A stretch of 64,000 bases of DNA from DAOPYU01 sp942493245 (GTDB taxonomy: Bacteria; Sumerlaeota; Sumerlaeia; UBA8349): NCBI GenBank assembly GCA_942493245.1, contig OW818685.1:2542001-2606000 (forward strand). The letters run 5' to 3'. The position numbers were made by a program, and so were the translations under genes. Below are positions 36,893 through 44,888 of the stretch, one piece after another. How positions within the stretch are numbered: the first letter of the stretch is position 1; each line of letters opens with the position of its first letter. The notes beneath the pieces are model-generated. The model saw nothing but the letters and a program-made list of their open reading frames with translations. It had not been told where the DNA came from and did no database searches.

Positions 36893-38518
36893 ATGCGTAA
36901 CACACCCACCAGACGTTGTATCATCTACAGGGTTTTGCCCGCACTTGTCACCTTCTGTCTTATCCTCACTTGCCCGCACACCGAGGCTTCCGAAACAACA
37001 GCGCCCCTTTCCCTTGCGCTTCCGGCGCCCCTCACGCACCCCAGCCAGAACGAAATTCTCGGAAACGGTTGGTGGCTCCACGAAAAAAATACCCGGACCA
37101 GCCGCGCATTTGCGATTGGCGACTGGAGCCGGATTACTTCAGGCACCCTGACCCCCAAAGATTTCCATCCCGTCACCCCTCCGGATCTGGCCGCCGCCCT
37201 GGGACTGGCCACCGTGTATGGACCAGACACCGCCGGATGGTTTCTCTCCACAGGCTCTCGCGTCCTCGTGCGCTGCACCGACAGCCAGATGGGTTACCGG
37301 GCCTATTCCTACGCCTCGCTGGCTCAGGTGGGCTGGGGCATTGGCGTCACCAGCGGCACCACCCCCACCGCTCGCCTCTCCTGGAATGGGGACGGAACCC
37401 CGCAATCTTTGAAAAACCTCCTGACACAGGCCGTATGCCAGGCGCCTCAGGCCCACGTCTGGATCGTGGCCGGGATGGCCGACTTTGGATCCGTTCGCGG
37501 CGAAGCGCTCCAACGCTCCCCCGTGGCCGGCCAACCGCTGAACGCGTCCGGCGTGGTCACCTCGATCCGTTCCGCCGGTCCCACTCCCAGCCTTTTTGTT
37601 GCGTTGGCCGTACGGCCTCACCCTCAATGCGCTCCCGTCGTACGGGAAACTCTCCGGCGTTTCTTCCCCAGGGAATCCCTGCCGGAACGAGAATCGGAGC
37701 CCCTGCTCCTCCGCGTTCACTACGCGCCGCTGGAGTCCCCCACCCCCCTGGACCCCAACCGCCCCGTCGAGGCCATCTGGAAGCGGTCCTACAAAGACCC
37801 CCTTTACCCCCGCGTGAGCAGTGTTTACAGAGCCTTGGAAACCACCCCAGTCAACCGCGCCCACTTCTCCGTCTGGGCCATTGACTCAATCGGTCCCTAC
37901 GACCTCTACCCCGAACCCGACCTGGTGGATGTCCTGACGCTCGACCCCACGATTCTGTGCGATCAGAAATGGACCACCAGCGCCACGCTGGTCGGACGCC
38001 CCCTGTACCACGCCCCCCGCCTGTTACTCCAACGCCCCGTCGCAGAAGCCATCGTACGCATCCACCAGAAGCTCTTCAAACAGGGCTTTCGCCTGAAACT
38101 CTATGACGCCTACCGCCCGCTCTGGGTCACCCAGATTCTCTACCGCCTCGATCCCGAAGCGAGCAGGAAGGGGTTTCTGGCCAGCCCCACCCTCGGCTCG
38201 CGGCACAACCGCGCCGCGGCGGTGGACTGCACCATCGTTGACGACCAGGGACACGACCTGCGCATGCCCTCCCACTACCTCTGTTTCGACGAACGTGCCT
38301 ACCGCCGGGAAACCGGCCTGGATCCGCAGGTTTTGAACAACCTCCAGTTCCTGACCCGTGTGATGGCCTCGGAAGGCTTCACCCCAATCGGTGAAGAATG
38401 GTGGCACTACGACGCCCCCGGCTGGCAGAAATATCCCATCCTGAATATCCCACTCTGGCCCGAAAATAAATCCGACAGGATTTCCAAAAACAACATCGAG
38501 GGTCCGGATACAATGTAG
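36893..38518 (+). CDS. Secreted VanX-type D-Ala-D-Ala dipeptidase with a long N-terminal domain
   Basis: A 541-residue protein. A signal peptide (CIIYRVLPALVTFCLILTC, cut near TEA) is followed by about 280 residues of unrecognised sequence. The last 230 or so residues match peptidase family M15D: zinc ligands in SRHNRAAAVD (H438, D445) and the catalytic Glu and third ligand in EWWH (E502, H505). VanX enzymes cleave D-Ala-D-Ala dipeptide; outside vancomycin clusters they recycle or trim peptidoglycan dipeptides. The secreted location and extra N-terminal domain argue for cell-wall turnover rather than resistance. I placed the start at 36893 because the signal peptide begins there; the frame is open 21 codons further upstream. 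No van regulators or ligases are nearby. Confidence 0.82.
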   Translation: MRNTPTRRCIIYRVLPALVTFCLILTCPHTEASETTAPLSLALPAPLTHPSQNEILGNGWWLHEKNTRTSRAFAIGDWSRITSGTLTPKDFHPVTPPDLAAALGLATVYGPDTAGWFLSTGSRVLVRCTDSQMGYRAYSYASLAQVGWGIGVTSGTTPTARLSWNGDGTPQSLKNLLTQAVCQAPQAHVWIVAGMADFGSVRGEALQRSPVAGQPLNASGVVTSIRSAGPTPSLFVALAVRPHPQCAPVVRETLRRFFPRESLPERESEPLLLRVHYAPLESPTPLDPNRPVEAIWKRSYKDPLYPRVSSVYRALETTPVNRAHFSVWAIDSIGPYDLYPEPDLVDVLTLDPTILCDQKWTTSATLVGRPLYHAPRLLLQRPVAEAIVRIHQKLFKQGFRLKLYDAYRPLWVTQILYRLDPEASRKGFLASPTLGSRHNRAAAVDCTIVDDQGHDLRMPSHYLCFDERAYRRETGLDPQVLNNLQFLTRVMASEGFTPIGEEWWHYDAPGWQKYPILNIPLWPENKSDRISKNNIEGPDTM

Positions 38519-38949
38519 GCTTACGCGGTTTGTACTGCTCTTTCGCACTATCGTTGCCGTTTGCGAAGATCTTGAGGGAGAGCATATGTAACACGGGTCG
38601 CAATCTCGATCCGCCCCCAGCCCTGTCAGGGCTGAAAGCCCGCTCCAAGCGAAGCGCAACCCAACAGGCGGAATCGCAATCCCCGGAATCCCGCCGCAAA
38701 GCCGTTAGGAAACGCAACCGCGCCAATCGGGAGATTGGCGATCCCAGGAGGACGCTTTCTTCACAAACCGCAAAGGCGGCCTTTGCGTTGAAAGGGTCTG
38801 TTTCCGCCATTGCGATCAGCATGTTCATCCTTGTGGTTTGCGGGTCAGGATAAAACGAAAGTCCCGCAGAGGAATCGCGTCACCTCACGCGCCCTCTGCG
38901 GGACTCTTTCATACCCTACGACACAGAACCCTCAGCCCATAAAAGAACC
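38519..38949. other. Non-coding region, possibly an interspersed repeat
   Basis: It contains short inverted repeats such as CAGCCCTGTCAGGGCTG (about 38620-38636) and CGCCAATCGGGAGATTGGCG (about 38722-38741). Open frames exist on both strands but look unlike protein. Mirror-like motifs CGCAAAGGCGGCCTTTGCG (about 38768-38786) add to the repeat-like character. The 3' end is the terminator at 38857-38910. Confidence 0.45.
38857..38910 (-). terminator. Terminator of the symporter operon
   Basis: A stem of about 16 bp with one bulge (38857-38872 with 38893-38910) is followed on the minus strand by TTTCGTTTTATCC-like T-rich sequence, 40 bp past the stop of the small membrane protein gene. Confidence 0.7.
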
Positions 38950-39213
38950 TCAGTGCCCCATGCCCCCATTGCCCGGTTTCCCGGGACAACAACAAGAACC
39001 GTCCTTTTTCTCCGGTTGTTTGCACATCACACTCATCGCGAGCATGACCAACCCGAACGCCAGCATCACCAGTCCCCACCAGATGTTGACATTGATGCCT
39101 TCGGACTTGGTGACATACATCTCACTGCCCCGGGTGATAACACCATACACCACCAGCATCACTCCCAGGATCGAGAAAAGCCCTCCGATTGGCAGGCGAA
39201 TATCCATTCCCAT
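38950..39213 (-). CDS. Small two-helix membrane protein paired with a sodium/solute symporter
   Basis: An 87-residue protein with two hydrophobic segments (about residues 9-27 and 44-63) and a Cys/Gly-rich tail containing CCCPGKPGNGG. No characterised family recognised. It starts 24 bp after the symporter stop codon and shares its terminator, so it is probably a symporter subunit or modulator. Small membrane partners are known for some SSS-type transporters, but a homologue relationship is not shown here. The Cys cluster could bind metal. Confidence 0.75.
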   Translation of the reverse strand: MGMDIRLPIGGLFSILGVMLVVYGVITRGSEMYVTKSEGINVNIWWGLVMLAFGLVMLAMSVMCKQPEKKDGSCCCPGKPGNGGMGH

Positions 39214-39237
39214 GATTCGTTCCTCCGTTTCCGTCTC

Positions 39238-41064
39238 TTAATAGAACACGCCGTTGAGCAACACAGCAAGAACAATCACAACGACCGCCAGCGCGGCGGG
39301 ACGCTTCCACCACACCCGTTCGGTTTCCTCGGGCTTCGGCGTCAATGAATACACCAACCCGGTCAGTTCCGCAGCCGGACGCGGCTTGGTGCAAAGGCTC
39401 ACCACAATCGTCACCACGAAACACGTTGTGAAAGCCCAGATCGCCATCCAGAAGTTCTGGGCCATGTCGCAGCTGTACGTGTGGACGGTCGCAATCCAAC
39501 CACCCTTCGGCACTGTCAGGGACTGGTGGAGAGCGGCAGCCAGCGTACCGGAAAGCAAACCGGCAAACGCGCCGTGCCCCGTCGAACGCCGCCAGAACAT
39601 ACCCAGCGCGAACGTCGCGAAAAGCGGCGCATTGACATACCCGAACACCATCTGGAGCACATCCATGATGTTATTGAAACTCGCCGCGACATAGGCCGCC
39701 GCCACAGATAGCGCAATCCCCCACACCGTCGTCAGACGACCCATCCAGAGCAGGTGCTGATCCGACGCCTTGGAATTGATGTAACTGTGGTAGATGTCGT
39801 AAGTCCAGACCGTGTTGAACGCCGTCACATTCCCCGCCATACCCGACATGAAGGACGCCAGCAGAGCCGCCAGACCCAACCCGAGCAAACCCGACGGGAA
39901 ATAGTTGAGCAACATCATCGGCGTGGCCAAGTCATAATCCAACACCACCTTGCCATCCTTCACTTCAGGCACTTTAACCGTCTTCTGAGTCGCGGGATCT
40001 ATCACGGCTTCACTGGTTTTCTCATCAATCTTCTCGGTCAATTTGGCCGGAATAATTCCCTTGCCCGCATCCAGAGCCTGCACGATCTCCGCCGGCGCAT
40101 TGATCGTCTTGCCATTCGCCTTGTCATGGAGCGTCGAACCAGCCACCAGCGCAATCATGCCAGGGATAATCACCAGGAACGGAAACACCATCTTGGGCAG
40201 AGCGGCGATGAGCGGGGTCCGCCGGGCCGAACTCATCGAGTCGGCCGCCATGGCGCGCTGCACCACCAGGAAGTCCGTACACCAGTAACCGAAAGAAAGC
40301 ACGAACCCCAACCCCATTGCCAAACCGAACCACTCGACACCCATGGGGTTATCCGCCGCATTTCCCATGTGCGCCCAGGAACGCGTATAAGCAGTCGCCG
40401 AAAACCCATCCTGAACAGCCACCACCTTCAATTTTTCGACCAGACCGTCCCAACCACCCACAGACCGCAACCCCAGCAACGTCAAGGGGAGGAAACCGAA
40501 AACGATCAGGAAGAACTGGAGCACTTCATTGTAGATCGCGCTGGTCAAGCCACCCAGAAAGATATAACAGAGCACGATCACCGCAGCAACCCAGACGCTG
40601 GCGTTGAAATCCCAACCCAGCAACAGGTTGAAAAGCTTTCCCATCGCGTACATCGAAACGCCCGAGGAGAAGACCGTCATGACCGCAAACGAAATCGCGT
40701 TGAAACCGCGTGTCTTCTCGTCGAAACGCAATTTCAGGTACTCGGGCACCGAACGCGCCTTGGAGCCGTAGTAGAACGGCATCATGAAAATACCGACAAA
40801 AACCATCGCCGGAATGGCACCGATCCAGTAAAAGTGACTCGTTGCGATCCCGTACTTGGCGCCCGAAGCGCCCATCCCGATCACTTCCTGTGCGCCGAGG
40901 TTGGCCGAGATAAAAGCCAGACCCGTGATCCACGCCGGAATAGAACGGCCTGAGAGGAAAAAATCCTCGCTGGATTTCATCATCCGTTTGAGGGCGAAAC
41001 CAATCCCCAAAACGAAAACCAGATACACCAGCATGATGGCGTAATCAATCCAAAGCAATTGCAT
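39238..41064 (-). CDS. Sodium:solute symporter, SGLT-like (SSS family)
   Basis: A 608-residue protein with about 13-14 membrane segments. FFLSGRSIPAWITGLAFISANLGAQE near residues 35-60 and RSVPEYLKLRFDEKTR near 105-120 are SSS/SGLT signatures. ISANLGAQE carries the sodium-site region. A hydrophilic insertion of about 60 residues (around residues 325-385, ASSTLHDKANGK to LDYDLA) lies between membrane segments. It would import a sugar or other small solute with Na+, fitting the sugar-releasing enzymes encoded nearby. It is the first gene of a two-gene operon with the small membrane protein. Confidence 0.9.
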   Translation of the reverse strand: MQLLWIDYAIMLVYLVFVLGIGFALKRMMKSSEDFFLSGRSIPAWITGLAFISANLGAQEVIGMGASGAKYGIATSHFYWIGAIPAMVFVGIFMMPFYYGSKARSVPEYLKLRFDEKTRGFNAISFAVMTVFSSGVSMYAMGKLFNLLLGWDFNASVWVAAVIVLCYIFLGGLTSAIYNEVLQFFLIVFGFLPLTLLGLRSVGGWDGLVEKLKVVAVQDGFSATAYTRSWAHMGNAADNPMGVEWFGLAMGLGFVLSFGYWCTDFLVVQRAMAADSMSSARRTPLIAALPKMVFPFLVIIPGMIALVAGSTLHDKANGKTINAPAEIVQALDAGKGIIPAKLTEKIDEKTSEAVIDPATQKTVKVPEVKDGKVVLDYDLATPMMLLNYFPSGLLGLGLAALLASFMSGMAGNVTAFNTVWTYDIYHSYINSKASDQHLLWMGRLTTVWGIALSVAAAYVAASFNNIMDVLQMVFGYVNAPLFATFALGMFWRRSTGHGAFAGLLSGTLAAALHQSLTVPKGGWIATVHTYSCDMAQNFWMAIWAFTTCFVVTIVVSLCTKPRPAAELTGLVYSLTPKPEETERVWWKRPAALAVVVIVLAVLLNGVFY

Positions 41065-41670
41065 AGAGGTGTGAACTCCTGTCGTTTTGAATTATTGAGA
41101 TAAAGAAGAAACCGTGCTTGAAGAATCCCTTGAAAGTTTCCGAACAGAATCAAGCCATCCTGAACCAGGCCGGTCCGTCTGTTCCAGACCCACACAAGAT
41201 CCTGAAGGCGCTCCCACGCCCTCTGGAAATCCTCCTTCCCTTCCTGATTCTATTGGTGATAGGGAACGTTCCCAATCCCGCCGCCCAACGGACAGGGGGA
41301 TTATGGCCAAACACGAGCAAAAAAACGAGACTTTTTTGCTGTAAAATACACTTTTTCATCCTGAGAGTATGTTCTTGGCCTCCAATGCAACATAGTTGCG
41401 CGACCGAACAAAATGGCCTCCGCCTCATACACCCAATATACCGACCGCCTGCCCCCCTGGGAGACCCTCTGGGGCTCTTGAATAAGCGATTTTTTGAACC
41501 CGAAAGACATGTAAAAGTGTTGTTAAAAAGTCACTCCGATGCCATTCACCCAGGTTTGGGTAATGATGAACTTCGTCTTACGCCGAGCAAGTTTCAAAAA
41601 TTGCCTCTATCGAGGTCGTTTTTCATGTGAAAATGTATCGAATCATTTTTGAGGGGGTTTCAACACCCTG
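41065..41670. other. Long intergenic region upstream of the symporter operon
   Basis: No convincing gene; an open frame at 41118-41630 has non-protein-like composition. It contains a perfect 12-bp palindrome (41262-41273) and an AT-rich hairpin (41316-41324 with 41332-41340). The symporter promoter should lie near 41,065-41,150. Confidence 0.5.
41262..41273. promoter_or_regulatory. Candidate operator: perfect palindrome GGGAACGTTCCC
   Basis: A 12-bp perfect palindrome with a central CG, about 200 bp upstream of the symporter start. A CG-centred palindrome is typical of LacI-family operators. The distance makes a direct role in repression only possible. Confidence 0.35.
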
Positions 41671-43425
41671 TTAATGCCCGGCAGGCATTCTGCCGTCATT
41701 TTCGAAGCTTTCCCGGAAAATACGCGCCCAACGCCGGATTTGAAAGGGGACCAGCCAGCGGCCTTTCGCTTCGGGATAAAGCCGTTCCATCACAAAACGC
41801 GAGGGCAACGCCTGTTCGCACAGATAGCCCAGACGCTGTCCCCAGGTGGGCAGACACAACGCCTCGATCCAGCGAGTCTGACGGCTGCGCACGGCATGGA
41901 GTATTCGCATTTCGGGCCAGGTGCGCAGTCCCCGCTCCCGGCCTGCCCGCATCCGACGGATCAAATCGGGCGGCACCGTCCCCGGCACACGCGACTCGAC
42001 CCACTCAAACACAATCCAGGCCGGCCATTCCAACCGAGCCGCCCCGATTTCCCGTTCCACACGGTCCCAATTCAGTCCCTGCCGGGCCAGCAACACAATG
42101 TCGAACGCCCAGACGGGACGCAAGACGCGCAGGTGTTTGGTCAAATGCGCCAGGCTGTGGAGCAGTTCCATTTCCGGAGACAAGACCCGTAACCCGCTTC
42201 CCCACGGCCCCGGCCTGCTGTCCTGCCAGAGCCGTTCGACACTCAAGCGGCGTCCATAAAACAGACTGCCCCCTGCGGACCAATGCAATTCCAGTGTGGG
42301 CCAGCGAGGCGCAGAGCGACGGAAGAACGCCACCTCGCTCCGATAGCGCAGGTAGTACTCCACCGGGTACTCCGGTTCCGCATTCTCGAACCCTTCTTTC
42401 AACAGGAGTTCAGTCAGAACCCGCTCCTGTCCGGGAAGGCAGAGCGTGTCCACGTCGGCGCCCTGACGCAGGTGGGGTTCCGCATAAACACCCGTGAAGG
42501 CCAGAGCGGTTCCCTTCACCACCAGGATTTCCTGTCCCGCCTTGTGCAGAATCGCGGCCAGGTGCCGAAGCAATCCTTCCGCCTGAGCGCTGTGAAACAA
42601 CGCCCGATCTTCTTCGGTCTGTAACCGCTTCAGAAGATCCGCATTCAGATCCTCGACTGGACGAACTCGGCATTCTCGAGCGATCAGCGGAATCAAATGT
42701 TGATAGGCGGGGTTATCGAGAACCGTTTCGACTATCTCGTCTGTCCCTGAAAAAGGGCGAGCCTCTCCGCCGTGAGGAAATCTCCCGTCCGCACAGGCCA
42801 ACAGGGTTCGTTCCTGAGCCACCCGTATGGCAGATCCCGGCGACAGCGAAGCCCCTCCCCGAAAAAGACGCAAAGAGGCGGCGGCTCCAGCGAAAAGTGT
42901 CCGCCACAACGGCTGCAGAAAGAGCGCCACCCGTCCCTGACACCACCTCAGGCGCTTCCGCCTCCCCTGACGCCAACAAACCGAGACACGCCCCACCACT
43001 CGCCCGGCTACCACCGGCGGGTCGGGCGCGGGACACGCATCTCCTTGAAAAATGCAGGTTTTCCCAGGCGTCTCCCACCGTACCAACCGATGCAACACCA
43101 ACCCTTCCGGTTCCAGAGCAGAGGAAAGTTCCACGCAGGCGCCAATGTTGCCCGGTTGCAAATCCTGCGCCCGGGCTGGAACAATCTCCACTAAATCCCC
43201 ATCGCGAAGAACCGGCCACATACTCCACCCGCGCGCCACCAGACGGACGCGTTGTCCCGTCATGAGCAGATCGTACGTCAAGGCGTTCACCAATGTATCG
43301 GGGCTGGCATTCCGGTTTGCCTGTGTCACTCCGCTCGCGCTCTCCTGTCCGGTCCATCCTGTTTTCAAGATGTAACATTTCCTTACCCGGCCCTCATTAT
43401 GAAGTGAATATGGCGAGAAGTCCAT
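41671..43425 (-). CDS. Fusion of an S26B-like signal-peptidase domain with a NTP_transf_5-type nucleotidyltransferase
   Basis: A 584-residue protein. Residues about 60-150 match the S24/S26 peptidase fold: the catalytic Ser in GWSMWPVLRDGD (S68), LVLHRLV with His at 112 where archaeal/ER-type (S26B) enzymes carry His instead of Lys, and FQGDA near 127. No flanking membrane anchor is visible. Residues about 230-560 look like the uncharacterised NTP_transf_5 family: VVKGTALAF near 303-311, then LRQGADVDTLC with the D-x-D pair (D324, D326). Such nucleotidyltransferases accompany peptide-maturation and exopolysaccharide loci. The start is uncertain: the first 35 residues look unnatural, and a GTG near 43329 is an alternative. 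It is monocistronic. Confidence 0.75.
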   Translation of the reverse strand: MDFSPYSLHNEGRVRKCYILKTGWTGQESASGVTQANRNASPDTLVNALTYDLLMTGQRVRLVARGWSMWPVLRDGDLVEIVPARAQDLQPGNIGACVELSSALEPEGLVLHRLVRWETPGKTCIFQGDACPAPDPPVVAGRVVGRVSVCWRQGRRKRLRWCQGRVALFLQPLWRTLFAGAAASLRLFRGGASLSPGSAIRVAQERTLLACADGRFPHGGEARPFSGTDEIVETVLDNPAYQHLIPLIARECRVRPVEDLNADLLKRLQTEEDRALFHSAQAEGLLRHLAAILHKAGQEILVVKGTALAFTGVYAEPHLRQGADVDTLCLPGQERVLTELLLKEGFENAEPEYPVEYYLRYRSEVAFFRRSAPRWPTLELHWSAGGSLFYGRRLSVERLWQDSRPGPWGSGLRVLSPEMELLHSLAHLTKHLRVLRPVWAFDIVLLARQGLNWDRVEREIGAARLEWPAWIVFEWVESRVPGTVPPDLIRRMRAGRERGLRTWPEMRILHAVRSRQTRWIEALCLPTWGQRLGYLCEQALPSRFVMERLYPEAKGRWLVPFQIRRWARIFRESFENDGRMPAGH

Positions 43426-43737
43426 TGTAACCGATTGCCGGAAGTTTGCGCTTTCACCGACGGGATATTTCGAAAAGGTGGATTTTTCCTTGACCCCGAG
43501 CGAATGTCCAGTTAATTTACACGTGCAAAATCGGCGATCTCTTTTCGGGAGATCGCGTCCGGTTGGTGTAATTTTCAGGCTCCTTCCCCCTGTACTGGTT
43601 TGCCGGGAGGGGAAGAAATGTTGTGTTTTCTTTCATCGAAGAAACGAATCTTGTAGAAATTCAGGCGTTCTGACAGGAGAATAGCGCGGGGTTTACGTGC
43701 TCAGACCCGAACTTGTTCCTGCAAGGCAGGTGTTGTC
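43426..43737. other. Regulatory region before the LacI-type gene
   Basis: No gene. It contains the promoter/operator at 43490-43529 and a perfect 8-bp hairpin GCGATCTC/GAGATCGC (43534-43541 with 43549-43556) just downstream, which would sit in the 5' leader. Confidence 0.5.
43490..43529 (+). promoter_or_regulatory. Promoter with overlapping LacI-type operator
   Basis: TTGACC (43490-43495), a 17-bp spacer and TAATTT (43513-43518), overlapped by the near-perfect palindrome TTTACACGTGCAAA (43516-43529, one mismatched pair, central CG). The arrangement suggests autorepression of the LacI-type gene. Confidence 0.42.
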
Positions 43738-44751
43738 ATGATTACCATGGAAGATATTGCCCGGATCAGCGGTTACTCGCGTATCACAGTCTCTGCCGCC
43801 TTGCGCAACAAGGCCGGAGTCTCCGAAAAAGCCCGTAAGAAAATCATGGAAGTGGCGGAAAAATACAACTACACGCCCAACCTGATGGCCATGTCGCTCA
43901 AAGGCCAGCCGTCGCATCTCATCGGGGTGGTTGTGCGCGACATCTGCAACCCCTACTACGGTTTGATTATAGAAGGCATTGAAAGCGCGGTTTCGTCTCA
44001 AGGGTACACCCTCCTCACATTGAGCACCCGTGAAGATCATGAGCGCGAGGTGCAGGCCTTGCGGACCCTGTCGTCTTATCAGGTGGACGGTCTGATTCTG
44101 GCGCCGATCCTGCGCGGGATTGACCTGGAACACATCTGGCTTTTCAGCCGCAATGGCAAACCGTTGATTACCTTCGAGAAGGTGCCGGGATTCGGGTTCG
44201 ACTATGTGGACTTTGAAGACGAGAAAGGGGGGTATCTGGCCACCGAGTACCTGATCAAGAAAGGTCATCGGCGCATCTGTTACTTGGCCGGTCCGGAAAC
44301 CTCCAAATCTTCACATGAACGCTATGAAGGCTTTCAGAAGGCGCTCAGTGCGCATGGGATTGCGTCTGAAGAAAACCGGAAGATCGTTTGTGGAAATTCG
44401 TCGCACGAACGTTTCTGCGCGGCGTCCGCCCTCCTTTCCGATCCCGTGAACCGTCCAACCGCTCTTTTCTGTTTCAGCGATCTTGTCACCGTGGATGTCT
44501 ATAAAGCCGCACAGAACCTCGGGTTGCATATCCCCCAGGATCTCAGCGTAATCGGTTTCGACGACATTGAACTGGCATCGGTTCTGGGACCCCCTTTGAC
44601 CACCGTCAGTTATTCCATCTACGATGTGGGGCATTTTGTAGGCGGAAAAATGGTGGATTTCATCCGGCATAAGAAACAGATCAACGGCCTTGAAAAAGTG
44701 TTCAAGCCCCGCCTGGTCGAACGTGGGTCCGTCGCCAGTATTGCCCACTGA
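43738..44751 (+). CDS. LacI/GalR-family transcriptional regulator
   Basis: A 337-residue protein. The N-terminal HTH is ITMEDIARISGYSRITVSAAL, with the hinge at YTPNLMAMSL. A periplasmic-binding-protein-like sensor follows, with GVVVRDICNPYYG and SVIGFDDIELAS. It should repress sugar genes until an effector sugar binds. The next gene, GH127, is 137 bp downstream on the same strand and has a CG-centred inverted repeat before it, so GH127 is the most likely target together with the gene itself. Confidence 0.92.
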   Translation: MITMEDIARISGYSRITVSAALRNKAGVSEKARKKIMEVAEKYNYTPNLMAMSLKGQPSHLIGVVVRDICNPYYGLIIEGIESAVSSQGYTLLTLSTREDHEREVQALRTLSSYQVDGLILAPILRGIDLEHIWLFSRNGKPLITFEKVPGFGFDYVDFEDEKGGYLATEYLIKKGHRRICYLAGPETSKSSHERYEGFQKALSAHGIASEENRKIVCGNSSHERFCAASALLSDPVNRPTALFCFSDLVTVDVYKAAQNLGLHIPQDLSVIGFDDIELASVLGPPLTTVSYSIYDVGHFVGGKMVDFIRHKKQINGLEKVFKPRLVERGSVASIAH

Positions 44752-44818
44752 GCCAGGGTCTTTTTCCCCCTTGGATTACGCTCACCGTCCAACGATGAAA
44801 CGCAGCGTTCTTCTCTCT

Positions 44819-44836
44819 ATTGAACCCGTTTTCAAT
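44819..44836. promoter_or_regulatory. Candidate LacI-type operator before GH127
   Basis: ATTGAA and TTCAAT form a 6-bp inverted repeat around a central CG (18 bp overall), 52 bp upstream of the GH127 start. It does not share its half-sites with the palindrome at 43516-43529, so both cannot be strong sites for the same regulator. Confidence 0.3.
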
Positions 44837-44888
44837 ACGGAAGGGGCAATCCCTTTCGATTCAGATTGTTTCGGAAAGGACGTCTCGC

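Noticed and set aside
36893..38518. A vancomycin-resistance determinant
   Set aside because: Although the peptidase motifs match VanX, the protein is secreted and carries a large extra domain. No VanH, VanA or regulator gene is nearby.
38530..38853. Small open frames on both strands between the VanX-type and symporter genes
   Set aside because: Basic, repeat-like products on either strand and inverted repeats in the DNA make coding unlikely.
41118..41630. 170-codon open frame in the symporter upstream region
   Set aside because: Composition and lack of any ribosome site or domain suggest chance. The region also holds a palindrome and hairpin typical of regulatory DNA.
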